A stretch of DNA of 13,405 nt from Pseudomonadaceae bacterium UBA5811 (GTDB lineage Bacteria > Pseudomonadota > Gammaproteobacteria > Pseudomonadales > Pseudomonadaceae), in contig DIDB01000018.1 in assembly GCA_002417905.1 (NCBI GenBank), positions 1 to 13,405 of the forward strand. Reading direction: 5' to 3'. Both the position numbers and the translations under genes were made by a program. This document shows positions 1-6,018 of this stretch, in pieces (the first letter of the stretch is position 1; the number at the start of each line of letters is the position of its first letter). The notes below the pieces were generated by a model. The model worked only from the letters and a program-made list of their open reading frames with translations, did not search any database and had not been told where the DNA came from.

Positions 1-1
1 A

Positions 2-805
2 GGCTACCGCAGAATGCAGCCTGCAAGGGTGAGTAGTGCAGGAGATACAGAGGGGGGGGGGAGGGGGGGGCGAGCGGGGCGGCGGAAGGCCAGGGAGGAC
101 CTGCAGATGGCCATGGATATCACGGTACAGGTGGGTCGCCAGCGACTGGCATTTGATGGCTTCGGTCTGAAGGCTACCGTGGCCGGCGAGCTGCATATTG
201 GCGATAACCTGGATAGCCGGGGTGAGCTGCGGCTGAACGATGGCCGTTATCAGGCCTATGGCCAGGACCTGACGGTCCGCAAGGCCCGGATCCTGTTTAC
301 AGGGGCCTTGAGCCAGCCCTATCTGGATATCGAGGCTGTCCGGAGCATTACGGAAAACAATGAAACGGTGACGGCCGGTCTGAAAATATCGGGCAGTGCC
401 AGCCAGCCGGTGGTCAGCGTATTTGCCGAGCCTTCCATGTCCCAGGAGCAGGCGCTGTCCTATCTGGTGGCCGGGCATGCGCTGGGTGCGGATACCGGAG
501 ATGCCAGTCTGGTGGCCAGGGCGGCACTTGGCCTTGGGGTCGCCGGAGGGGCATCGATTGCCGGATCGCTGGCCCAGCGGGTTGGCATCCGCGATTTCGA
601 GCTGAATACCAGGGGGGTGGGGGACGCCACCTCAGTGGTGGCCAGCGGCAAGGTCAGCGACCGGCTGACCCTGAGTTATGGGGTTGGGGTGTTTGACCAG
701 AGCACCACGGTGGGCATGCGTTATCAGCTGACCCGGCGCCTGTTCCTGGAGGCGGCCAGTGGCCTGGCCAGTTCTCTGGATATTTTTTACCGGCGGGATT
801 TCTGA
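2..805 (+). CDS. tamB: TamB C-terminal part (translocation and assembly module), 5' truncated by window edge
   Basis: TamB is a large inner-membrane-anchored periplasmic bridge protein that works with TamA/BamA in outer-membrane assembly and anterograde phospholipid transport. Only the C-terminal DUF490/TamB domain is present. The frame is open to the window edge, so the ATG at 14 is internal. Recognisable family blocks include FDGFGLKATVAGEL, DGRYQAYGQDLTVRKA, MSQEQALSYLVAGHALG and the closing YRRDF, which ends in an aromatic residue as outer-membrane-directed proteins often do. These align well with the E. coli TamB C-terminus as I remember it. Oddities: the linker around codons 15-30 is encoded by a run of ten G (52-61), one A and a run of eight G (63-70), and reads as an unusual Gly/Arg-rich stretch. 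Frame 1 at the very edge reads LPQNAA, like the E. coli LPESATAVSSD segment, so a frameshift near position 25 is possible. Identification is firm; integrity of the first 100 bases is not. Confidence 0.9.
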   Translation, partial: GYRRMQPARVSSAGDTEGGGRGGRAGRRKAREDLQMAMDITVQVGRQRLAFDGFGLKATVAGELHIGDNLDSRGELRLNDGRYQAYGQDLTVRKARILFTGALSQPYLDIEAVRSITENNETVTAGLKISGSASQPVVSVFAEPSMSQEQALSYLVAGHALGADTGDASLVARAALGLGVAGGASIAGSLAQRVGIRDFELNTRGVGDATSVVASGKVSDRLTLSYGVGVFDQSTTVGMRYQLTRRLFLEAASGLASSLDIFYRRDF

Positions 806-808
806 CAG

Positions 809-838
809 AAAAAAAGCCTGCCAGCTGGGCTGGCAGGC
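809..838 (-). terminator. Rho-independent terminator of aceA
   Basis: A perfect 10-bp stem (816-825 with 829-838, loop TGG) is followed on the minus strand by seven T (plus-strand A-run 809-815). It lies about 45 bases beyond the aceA stop. On the plus strand the hairpin is followed by CTGGGGGAG with no T-run, so it would terminate tamB less well, though it may still protect both convergent 3' ends. Confidence 0.8.
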
Positions 839-850
839 CTGGGGGAGGCT

Positions 851-870
851 GCGGCCGGAGACCCGGCCGC
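851..870. other. Second hairpin between the convergent tamB and aceA ends
   Basis: A perfect 8-bp GC-only stem (851-858 with 863-870, loop AGAC) lies just upstream of the aceA terminator in the direction of aceA transcription. There is no T-run beside it. It may stabilise the 3' end of the aceA message; no separate function is visible. Confidence 0.45.
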
Positions 871-880
871 GGTTACCCGG

Positions 881-2476
881 TCAGTGGAACTGGTTCATGG
901 TGTTGTCTTTGCCGCTGGCTTTCAGGGCTGCTTCACCCGCAAAGTATTCTTTGTGGTTGTCGCCGATGTCGGAACCCGCCATGTTCTGGTGCTTGACGCA
1001 GGCGATGCCCTGACGGATTTCCTGACGCTGTACACCCCGGACGTAGGCCAGCATGCCTTCTTCGGCAAAGTAGCCCTTGGCCAGGTTGTCGGTGGACAGG
1101 GCTGCCGTGTGGTAGGTCGGCAGGGTGATCAGGTGGTGGAAGATACCTGCCTGGGCGGAACCGTCGCGCTGGAAGGTGCGGATCTTCTCGTCGGCAATTT
1201 TGGCCAGTTCGGTTTCATCGTACTCGGCACCCATCAGCTTGGCGCGGTCGTAGGCGGACACGTCCTTGCCTTCGGCAGCCATGGTATCGAACACCTGCTG
1301 ACGGAAGTTCAGGGTCCAGTTGAAGGACGGGCTGTTGTTGTACACCAGCTTGGCATTGGGAATGACTTCGCGGATGCGGTCAACCATGCCCTTGATCTGG
1401 CCAACGTGCGGTTTCTCGGTCTCGATCCACAGCAGGTCGGCACCGTTCTGCAGGGAGGTGATGCAGTCGAGGACGCAACGGTCTTCGCCGGTGCCCTTGC
1501 GGAACTGGAACAGGTTGGATGGCAGACGCTTCGGCCGCAGCAGCTTGCCTTCACGCTTGATGACCACATCACCGTTGCCCAGCTCGGCTTCGGAGATTTC
1601 TTCGCAGTCCAGGAAGCTGTTGTACAGGTCGCCCAGGTCGCCCGGTGCACTGGTCACGGCGATCTGCTTGGTCAGGCCGGCGCCCAGGGAGTCGGTCCGG
1701 GCAACGATGACACCGTTATCGATGCCCAGCTCGAGGAAGGCGTAGCGAACAGCCGCAACCTTGGCGAGGAAGTCGGCGTGCGGAACGGTCACTTTACCGT
1801 CCTGGTGGCCGCACTGTTTCTCGTCAGAAACCTGGTTTTCGATCTGGATGCAGCAGGCACCGGCTTCAATCATGCGCTTGGCCAGCAGGTAGGTGGCTTC
1901 CGGGTTGCCGAAGCCGGCGTCAATGTCGGCGATGATCGGGACGACATGGGTTTCGTAATTGTCGATCTGCGACTGGATTTCGGCAGCCCGGGCGGCATTG
2001 CCGGCTTCGCGGGCAGCATCCAGCGCCGTGAACAGCAGATCCAGTTCGCGGCTGTCTGCCTGACGCAGGAAGGTGTACAGCTCTTCGATCAGGTTGGAGA
2101 CGGCGGTCTTCTCATGCATCGACTGGTCCGGCAGCGGGCCGAACTCGGAGCGCAGGGCCGCAACCATCCAGCCGGACAGGTACAGGTACTTCTTGTTGGT
2201 ATGCTTCAGGTGCTTCTTGATGGAGATCAGTTTCTGTTGGCCGATGAAACCGTGCCAGCAGCCCAGCGACTGGGTGTAGACAGACGAGTCGGCATCGTAC
2301 TCGGCCATGTCCTTGCGCATGATGTCGGCAGTGTATTGAGCGATTTCCAGACCGGTCTTGAAGCGGTTCTGGGCGCGCATGCGGGCAACGGATTCAGGGT
2401 TGATCGCGCTCCAGCTGCTGCCAAATTGTTCTTTCAGGGCAGCAATGGCCTTGATGTCGTTTTGATAAGCGGACAT
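881..2476 (-). CDS. aceA: Isocitrate lyase (glyoxylate shunt), 531 aa
   Basis: Cytosolic enzyme that cleaves isocitrate to glyoxylate and succinate, the first step of the glyoxylate bypass needed for growth on acetate or fatty acids. The protein is close to the 531-residue Pseudomonas aeruginosa enzyme over its whole length, including the N-terminal SAYQN start and the C-terminal KDNTMNQFH. The active-site loop reads KQCGHQDGK (residues 220-228, catalytic Cys222), the variant seen in the long Pseudomonas-type family instead of KKCGH. The ATG at 2476 is chosen because AAGGA lies six bases before it; a TTG two codons upstream would leave no space for the ribosome-binding site. The gene is transcribed alone, with a terminator downstream and a 408-base gap upstream. 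No malate synthase gene is next to it. No defects seen. Confidence 0.97.
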   Translation of the reverse strand: MSAYQNDIKAIAALKEQFGSSWSAINPESVARMRAQNRFKTGLEIAQYTADIMRKDMAEYDADSSVYTQSLGCWHGFIGQQKLISIKKHLKHTNKKYLYLSGWMVAALRSEFGPLPDQSMHEKTAVSNLIEELYTFLRQADSRELDLLFTALDAAREAGNAARAAEIQSQIDNYETHVVPIIADIDAGFGNPEATYLLAKRMIEAGACCIQIENQVSDEKQCGHQDGKVTVPHADFLAKVAAVRYAFLELGIDNGVIVARTDSLGAGLTKQIAVTSAPGDLGDLYNSFLDCEEISEAELGNGDVVIKREGKLLRPKRLPSNLFQFRKGTGEDRCVLDCITSLQNGADLLWIETEKPHVGQIKGMVDRIREVIPNAKLVYNNSPSFNWTLNFRQQVFDTMAAEGKDVSAYDRAKLMGAEYDETELAKIADEKIRTFQRDGSAQAGIFHHLITLPTYHTAALSTDNLAKGYFAEEGMLAYVRGVQRQEIRQGIACVKHQNMAGSDIGDNHKEYFAGEAALKASGKDNTMNQFH

Positions 2477-2493
2477 GGTCAATCCTTCTAGAT

Positions 2494-2522
2494 TATTTAC
2501 AGTCAGGCACCTAAATTCCCAA
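2494..2522 (-). promoter_or_regulatory. Possible sigma-70 promoter of aceA
   Basis: On the minus strand a TTGGGA (2517-2522) and a TAAATA (2494-2499) are separated by 17 bases. Transcription would then begin very near the ribosome-binding site and give a very short leader, so this is only a weak candidate. Promoters further upstream in the 2523-2884 gap are equally possible. Confidence 0.28.
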
Positions 2523-2884
2523 CCTTGGACCTGCGTGTAGTGATGGCCCGTTCAGGCAACACAGCACATGGAGTCACCGGGGTACGCAGTAACAACAAGG
2601 CAGAGGATAGCCGGCCGGATACTGGGCTGCCTTCAAAAACAACTCTGCGGTCTTGTGGACGGTGATACTGCGGGCGGGTTCTCATCAGTACAGCTTTTTG
2701 GGCCGTACGGTTGCAGAACATCTGCGCTGATGGGCTCAATACACACTGACGGTTTTCCGTCAGGACCCCTCGTCGCTGGGAGTGGCCTCATCATGCTTGG
2801 CTTGCCGGGCCCCGTCAACGGTTTTGTAGTGTTTTTTTTGATGCGCTACAAGATTGGCGGGAAGACCTTTCCGGACATTAGCCT
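2523..2884. other. Non-coding gap upstream of aceA with several dyads
   Basis: No convincing gene: the open frames here (up to 106 codons on the plus strand, 78 on the minus) resemble no family and lack clear ribosome-binding sites. It holds an 8-bp palindrome CCGTACGG (2703-2710), a dyad GCAGA-ACA-TCTGC (2713-2725), a 7-bp hairpin with a TTTT loop (2746-2763), and an inverted TTGTAGTG/CGCTACAA pair (2824-2831, 2844-2851) around a T-run. The sequence TGTAGTG occurs twice (2536-2542 and 2825-2831). The region probably carries aceA regulatory sites and the 3' end of the upstream minus-strand transcript. Confidence 0.5.
2746..2763 (-). terminator. Weak candidate terminator for the secretin-N-like gene
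   Basis: A perfect 7-bp stem CTGACGG/CCGTCAG has a four-base loop and is followed on the minus strand by TGTGTATT. The poor T-run and the distance of about 120 bases from the gene make termination uncertain; a protein-binding dyad is the alternative. Confidence 0.25.
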
Positions 2885-3688
2885 TTAGTCGCTGAGCACA
2901 TCTACCTTTAGTCTCAGGCTGTAGCTCTGCAGGCCCTGGGTGGCGTAATGCCGGACAACATGGTCCCGGTCCGCCGGGGCGCCCTGGTCATTGCCTGCGA
3001 AGCTGAGCCATTCGCCAAGGGGGCCGGAGACCCGTGTGCTGGCGTCCTGCAGGTCCAGCACGTCCGGGTTTGAGTGGCTGACCCGGTCATTCCGGCTGCT
3101 GAGGGTGACGGTGACCTGGTTTTTGCCGCTGAGTACGGCAGTGACATAGAAGCCCTGCATGACCGTCTGGTATCGGGTGTTCTGGTAGTAGCGGCCATAG
3201 GCGTCTGTTCCGGCATTTTGCAGGGGGACCTGCTGGCCGACCTGGATCAGGGCCGGATAGCCTTCGGTCACCCGTACCTGCCGGGTGCCGCTGTCTGCAC
3301 TGGATGTTGTGTAGCGGATGATCCGCACGTCGCTGCGCTGCTGGCCGTTCCAGCGGGGTTCCCCGGGGCTGGCGGCGCCATCGACCCGGTAGCTGCTGTT
3401 CTGGCTGCTGGCGTTATCCCGGGTATCTACGCTGACCAGCAGTTGTACCGGCTTCCGGTCAAGCTGCTGCAGGGTCTGTTTCAGTTCGTCCAGCAGACTG
3501 TCCGGTGCATTGACGATCAGCTGGTTGCCGTAAGCCGTAACCCGGCCCTGGCTGCCCAGAATGGAGCGGGCCACGGGCAGCAGTTCTTCTGCCATCTGGT
3601 AGTGCAGGCTGATGACTTCGGTGGCGGCCTGCACGGGCAGTCCGCACAGGAGCAGCAGGGCTCCGGCCAGGGCAGGGCACGCACGCAT
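2885..3688 (-). CDS. Exported secretin N-domain-like protein, 267 aa
   Basis: Function unknown. The ATG at 3688 is chosen because GGCGGAG lies eight bases upstream and a signal peptide follows at once: two charged or polar residues, a Leu/Ala-rich core and a likely VQA-A cleavage site near residue 21. Residues 24-88 look like the short N-domain of type II/III secretins (ISLHYQMAEELLPVARSIL, then a strand pair, then a helix ending LKQTLQQLDRKP). The rest, with VRVTEGYPALIQVGQQVPLQ around the middle, resembles the entry of a secretin beta-domain but stops well short of a full pore, so it is not a complete secretin. It is probably soluble in the periplasm. An open frame extends 119 codons further upstream, but that part is Ser/Thr-rich shadow of the divergent dsbB-like gene. 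The gene sits between aceA and the divergent dsbB-like gene. A TATAAT lies upstream. Confidence 0.88.
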   Translation of the reverse strand: MRACPALAGALLLLCGLPVQAATEVISLHYQMAEELLPVARSILGSQGRVTAYGNQLIVNAPDSLLDELKQTLQQLDRKPVQLLVSVDTRDNASSQNSSYRVDGAASPGEPRWNGQQRSDVRIIRYTTSSADSGTRQVRVTEGYPALIQVGQQVPLQNAGTDAYGRYYQNTRYQTVMQGFYVTAVLSGKNQVTVTLSSRNDRVSHSNPDVLDLQDASTRVSGPLGEWLSFAGNDQGAPADRDHVVRHYATQGLQSYSLRLKVDVLSD

Positions 3689-3721
3689 GGCAGTCACTCC
3701 GCCGGTGAGTTTGGGAACCTG

Positions 3722-3727
3722 ATTATA
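3722..3727 (-). promoter_or_regulatory. Perfect -10 element (TATAAT) for the secretin-N-like gene
   Basis: The minus strand carries an exact TATAAT 34 bases before the chosen ATG at 3688, giving a leader of roughly 25 bases. No good -35 hexamer is seen 16-18 bases upstream, so an activator may be needed or the match may be chance. Confidence 0.45.
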
Positions 3728-3806
3728 GGCTGCTTTTGGCAGGGCCTGCGTCTGGTGAGAGGATAGGCAGGCAAGCGGCCTGGCCGCGTTTATGGAGGTG
3801 CTCTGG

Positions 3807-4280
3807 ATGAAACAGGATCTGCGGTTTCTGGCCTGGCTTTCTGCTCTGCCCGCGCTGCTGCTGCTGCTGGCCTGGCTGGTGGAGCATGTGCTGGGCTGGC
3901 TGCCCTGTACGTTATGTGTGGAGATCCGCTTTTTCCTGCTGCTGGTGCTGCTGCTTTCACCGCTGGTGCTGGTCAGGCGGGTTCTGGTGCGCCGGGTGAC
4001 GCTGTTGCTGGTACAGCTGCTGTATTGCGGGGCGGTGCTGGCCAATATCCGGCTGCTGCTGCTGGAGTACGGGGTGCTTGAGGCACAGACCTGCAGTCCG
4101 TTTCCTTTTTACAGTGTCCTGTTTCCGCACCCCTGGGATGTGCCGGAGTTTTTGCAGGGACAGGCTATCTGTGGTGAGGATATTCACCGGATTTTTTCCC
4201 TGGATTTCAGTGTGTATACGCTGCTGGCCCTGCTGGGTTGCCAGCTGGTGACGTTGTATCTTTCGCGCAGGTCTGTGTGA
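3807..4280 (+). CDS. DsbB-like disulfide bond formation membrane protein, 157 aa
   Basis: DsbB-family proteins sit in the inner membrane and reoxidise DsbA by passing electrons to quinone. This protein has the family layout: four Leu-rich membrane segments (about residues 7-25, 42-57, 64-86 and 135-154), a first periplasmic CxxC (WLPCTLC, Cys34 and Cys37) followed by Arg41, and a second periplasmic Cys pair (Cys96 in TCSPFPFY and Cys122 in AICGED). Cys74 is extra. The ATG at 3807 has GGAGG eight bases upstream; the ATG at 3792 overlaps that site and is less likely. No dsbA is nearby. The gene points the same way as the six-gene iron operon but is separated from it by 89 bases containing a promoter, so it is probably a separate unit. 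It may be a paralogue with its own partner and not the housekeeping dsbB, so no symbol is given. Confidence 0.85.
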   Translation: MKQDLRFLAWLSALPALLLLLAWLVEHVLGWLPCTLCVEIRFFLLLVLLLSPLVLVRRVLVRRVTLLLVQLLYCGAVLANIRLLLLEYGVLEAQTCSPFPFYSVLFPHPWDVPEFLQGQAICGEDIHRIFSLDFSVYTLLALLGCQLVTLYLSRRSV

Positions 4281-4293
4281 TACGCATGCAAAC

Positions 4294-4312
4294 AATAATA
4301 ATTTTTATTTGA
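4294..4312 (+). promoter_or_regulatory. Weak Fur-box-like sequence overlapping the operon promoter
   Basis: This AT-rich 19-mer matches the classical 19-bp Fur consensus at 11 positions by my count. It overlaps the -35 element at 4309-4314, where a repressor would block transcription. The AT-richness in a GC-rich region makes chance matches easy, so this is a candidate only. Confidence 0.27.
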
Positions 4313-4337
4313 TTTTGTGGGCCGGCCCTGTCATAAA
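4309..4337 (+). promoter_or_regulatory. Sigma-70-type promoter of the six-gene fez-like operon
   Basis: TTGATT (4309-4314) and CATAAA (4332-4337) are 17 bases apart and would start transcription near 4344, about 25 bases before the first gene. The spacer contains the perfect palindrome GGGCCGGCCC (4319-4328), which could be an operator. The surrounding sequence is the most AT-rich stretch in this part of the window. Confidence 0.5.
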
Positions 4338-4369
4338 ACAGGCATCTGAAGACAGGGATGAGGTCACTC

Positions 4370-4747
4370 ATGAGCGCGTTTCAACCGGTCGGGCCTGTGG
4401 CGGACCAGCAGTTGCTGGACCTGCTGCCAGGCTGTGTATCCGTTGTCCATCATATTCCCGGCCGGGTCCGGCTGCGGCTGCTGGAGCTGCCGGCCGGGGT
4501 TTCTGGCCAGCCAGCGCTGTCTGCGGCCTCTGTATCCCGGGTGGTGGCTCTGGTGGAGCGGCATCCGGCCATCCGCCAGGTGCGGCCCAATCTGCTGGCC
4601 CGTTCCTGCGTTGTGGAATATGACCCCGGACAGATTCCGGCCAGGGCGTGGGATGACTGGCTGGCCGGCAGCCCATCACCAGAGGCTGCCGTGCTGCTGG
4701 GGGTCCTGATAACGCTCTGCCAGGAGGTGCGGCATGCAGAACTATGA
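4370..4747 (+). CDS. HMA-like protein with RxRxR (R3) motif, 125 aa; first gene of the fez-like operon
   Basis: The protein has the outline of a heavy-metal-associated (HMA) fold but no CxxC metal site. In its place is HHIPGRVRLRL (residues 27-37), with the arginines 32, 34 and 36 forming an RxRxR motif. The pattern continues with a helix (VALVERHPAIRQVRPN) and a strand plus DP turn (SCVVEYDPGQI), as in HMA domains. I recall that ferrosome (Fez) proteins carry such an R3 motif, in FezB and in an HMA-like partner; this could be the FezC-type protein, but the name is not certain. There is no signal peptide or clear membrane segment; residues 106-117 are moderately hydrophobic. The ATG at 4370 has GAGG six bases upstream; the ATG at 4358 lacks a well-spaced site. 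Its last 14 bases overlap the next gene, so the two are probably translationally coupled. Confidence 0.8.
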   Translation: MSAFQPVGPVADQQLLDLLPGCVSVVHHIPGRVRLRLLELPAGVSGQPALSAASVSRVVALVERHPAIRQVRPNLLARSCVVEYDPGQIPARAWDDWLAGSPSPEAAVLLGVLITLCQEVRHAEL

Positions 4748-5429
4748 TGAAGCGATTCTGCGCAGTCGCCGGGTTGATCCGGCGGCGCCTTTTCCCGTGT
4801 TGCATCAGGCGGTGCGGATTGCCCTGTATGACGAATATGCCGCCCGCAGTTTTTACCAGCGGGTTGCCGAGGCTTATGGCGGCCGTCAGCCCTTCGCCCG
4901 CATCGCCCGCTCCGAGGCACAGCATATTGCCGCGCTGTCGGCCATCTGTGACCGGCTGGGGATTTCCCGGCCCCTGGATCCCTTTCCTGAGGAAACGGTC
5001 ATTGAATCCGGCTGGCTGGCCAACTGTAACCGGGCGATTGCTGGCGAAGTGGCCAATGTCCGGCTGTATGCCGGACTGCTGGAAGTGGTCCGCGATGCCG
5101 GGGTGATCCGGGTCTTCCGCAACCTGCAGGCCGCGTCTTATGAAAATCATCTGCCCGCCTTCCAGCAGGCCGCCAGGCTGGCGGCTGACCAGGAGCGCTA
5201 TCACCAGCAGCAGGGCGTTCCAGCCCAGCAGGCCTATGTCCGGCATGGGCCGGTCAGTGACCTGTTTGAGCAGGTCCTGGCCCGGGCCAGTGGCAGCAGT
5301 GGCCTGCTGGGGGTCGTCAGTCCGGTCCTGCGTAATGCCCATCCGGCCCTGCTGGCGGGGCTGGTGATCGGGGGCGGTGGAACCTGGCTGGTCCGGGAAA
5401 AGCTCAAGCGCAAATCACAGGAGAAATGA
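4734..5429 (+). CDS. Ferritin-like (DUF2202-type) protein with C-terminal membrane anchor, 231 aa
   Basis: A four-helix ferritin-like domain with the residues expected for a di-iron site: Glu34 in LYDEYAAR, Glu61 and His64 in RSEAQHIAAL, Glu105 in GEVANVRLY, and Glu137 and His139 in YENHLPAF. The spacing and the ENHLxAF block fit the DUF2202 ferritin-like family. Unlike most members it continues past a linker (about 170-200) into one hydrophobic segment, residues 204-220 (HPALLAGLVIGGGGTWLV), followed by a strongly basic tail (REKLKRKSQEK). This suggests a protein held on a membrane with its iron domain in the cytosol or facing an organelle. GGAGG lies six bases before the ATG, and its stop overlaps the next start region. 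In this operon it probably binds or oxidises iron at the ferrosome membrane; catalysis is inferred from residues only. Confidence 0.82.
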   Translation: MQNYDEAILRSRRVDPAAPFPVLHQAVRIALYDEYAARSFYQRVAEAYGGRQPFARIARSEAQHIAALSAICDRLGISRPLDPFPEETVIESGWLANCNRAIAGEVANVRLYAGLLEVVRDAGVIRVFRNLQAASYENHLPAFQQAARLAADQERYHQQQGVPAQQAYVRHGPVSDLFEQVLARASGSSGLLGVVSPVLRNAHPALLAGLVIGGGGTWLVREKLKRKSQEK

Positions 5430-5431
5430 TC

Positions 5432-5731
5432 ATGTTGCCACTTTTACCCTTTGCACTCGGTCTGGTGACCGGTGCGGTGGCCTTCCGGCTGCTGAAAAAC
5501 GTGCCATCCGGCAAGGTGCTGGACAGTGCCAGAACCCGGTTGCGTTCGGCGACGGTATCCGGACTGGAAAGTGTGGCCTCAGCTTCGGAGCGCATGCGTG
5601 ACCAGCTGGTCAGGGAAACCGGTGTTCCGCCAGAGGAAAAGGATGTTCCGGCCGAGCGGGTTCTTGAGGGACAGGGTAGTAGCCCGGTCCCTGCGGCTGA
5701 AGCGGGCCGGCATCCGGAGCAGCCATCATGA
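5432..5731 (+). CDS. Small single-span membrane protein, 99 aa, fez-like operon
   Basis: No named family recognised. It has one N-terminal membrane segment (LPLLPFALGLVTGAVAFRLL, residues 2-21) containing the GLVxG motif shared with two operon neighbours, then an amphipathic helical stretch (about 27-65, rich in Ser, Arg and Glu) and a Pro/Glu-rich tail. The segment lacks a cleavage site, so it is more likely an anchor than a signal peptide. The ATG at 5432 has AGGAG eight bases upstream; the in-frame ATG at 5426 overlaps the previous stop as ATGA but is too close to that site. The stop overlaps the next ATG as ATGA. It is probably a structural or membrane-shaping part of the putative ferrosome; this is inference from context. 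Confidence 0.72.
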   Translation: MLPLLPFALGLVTGAVAFRLLKNVPSGKVLDSARTRLRSATVSGLESVASASERMRDQLVRETGVPPEEKDVPAERVLEGQGSSPVPAAEAGRHPEQPS

Positions 5732-6018
5732 ATCCGTTGCTTGGGCCAGCGGATGGCAGTTTTACCCGAGGACTGGTCGCGGCTGCCTGCCTTTCTGCTT
5801 TTCAGGACCGGCGTGCAGAAGGTAGCCGTGAGGCGCTGCGGCGTATTGTCCGGCATGGGCTGCAGGGTGGCGTAGCCCTGTCGGCGGGTTCGCAGGCAGC
5901 CATGGCTGTCCGTCAGGGGAATTATTTAAGAGCATTGACGCTGGCAGCTGCTGGTGCCACCGGCGTCCTGCTGGTGGAGCGCTGTCTGGGTGGGCAGGGA
6001 GAACAGGGTCATGAGTAA
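5728..6018 (+). CDS. Small Ala/Gly-rich hydrophobic protein, 96 aa, fez-like operon
   Basis: No family recognised. Three helices can be traced: a short hydrophobic one (RGLVAACLSAF pattern, residues 14-25), a basic one (REALRRIVRHG, 34-44), then Gly/Ala-rich helices at 45-61 and 67-83 (YLRALTLAAAGATGVLLVE) that could insert as a hairpin. The small-residue spacing resembles glycine-zipper packing. The start overlaps the previous stop as ATGA with GGAG eight bases upstream, and the last eight bases overlap the next gene, so translation is coupled on both sides. It is likely a membrane-embedded component of the same complex or compartment. Function is inferred from context only. Confidence 0.7.
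   Translation: MNPLLGPADGSFTRGLVAAACLSAFQDRRAEGSREALRRIVRHGLQGGVALSAGSQAAMAVRQGNYLRALTLAAAGATGVLLVERCLGGQGEQGHE

Noticed and set aside
884..2491. A 535-codon plus-strand open frame opposite aceA
   Set aside because: It mirrors the strongly conserved isocitrate lyase; the translation is a Val/Gly/Asp-rich shadow typical of the antisense of GC-rich genes and has no family features.
2568..2888. A 106-codon plus-strand frame and a 78-codon minus-strand frame in the aceA upstream gap
   Set aside because: No clear ribosome-binding site and no family resemblance; both cross the dyads and run into neighbouring features.
3775..3787. GCGGC-CTG-GCCGC dyad before the dsbB-like gene
   Set aside because: A 5-bp GC dyad is common by chance in this GC-rich sequence and does not align with a visible promoter.
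4368..5342. A 324-codon minus-strand open frame across the first two operon genes
   Set aside because: The Pro/Arg/Gly-rich translation is a shadow; the plus-strand genes have ribosome-binding sites, coupled starts and recognisable domains.
5237..5860. The 14-mer TGTCCGGCATGGGC repeated at 5237-5250 and 5847-5860
   Set aside because: Both copies encode Val-Arg-His-Gly with the favoured codons of this genome; no longer repeat or flanking structure supports a mobile or regulatory element.
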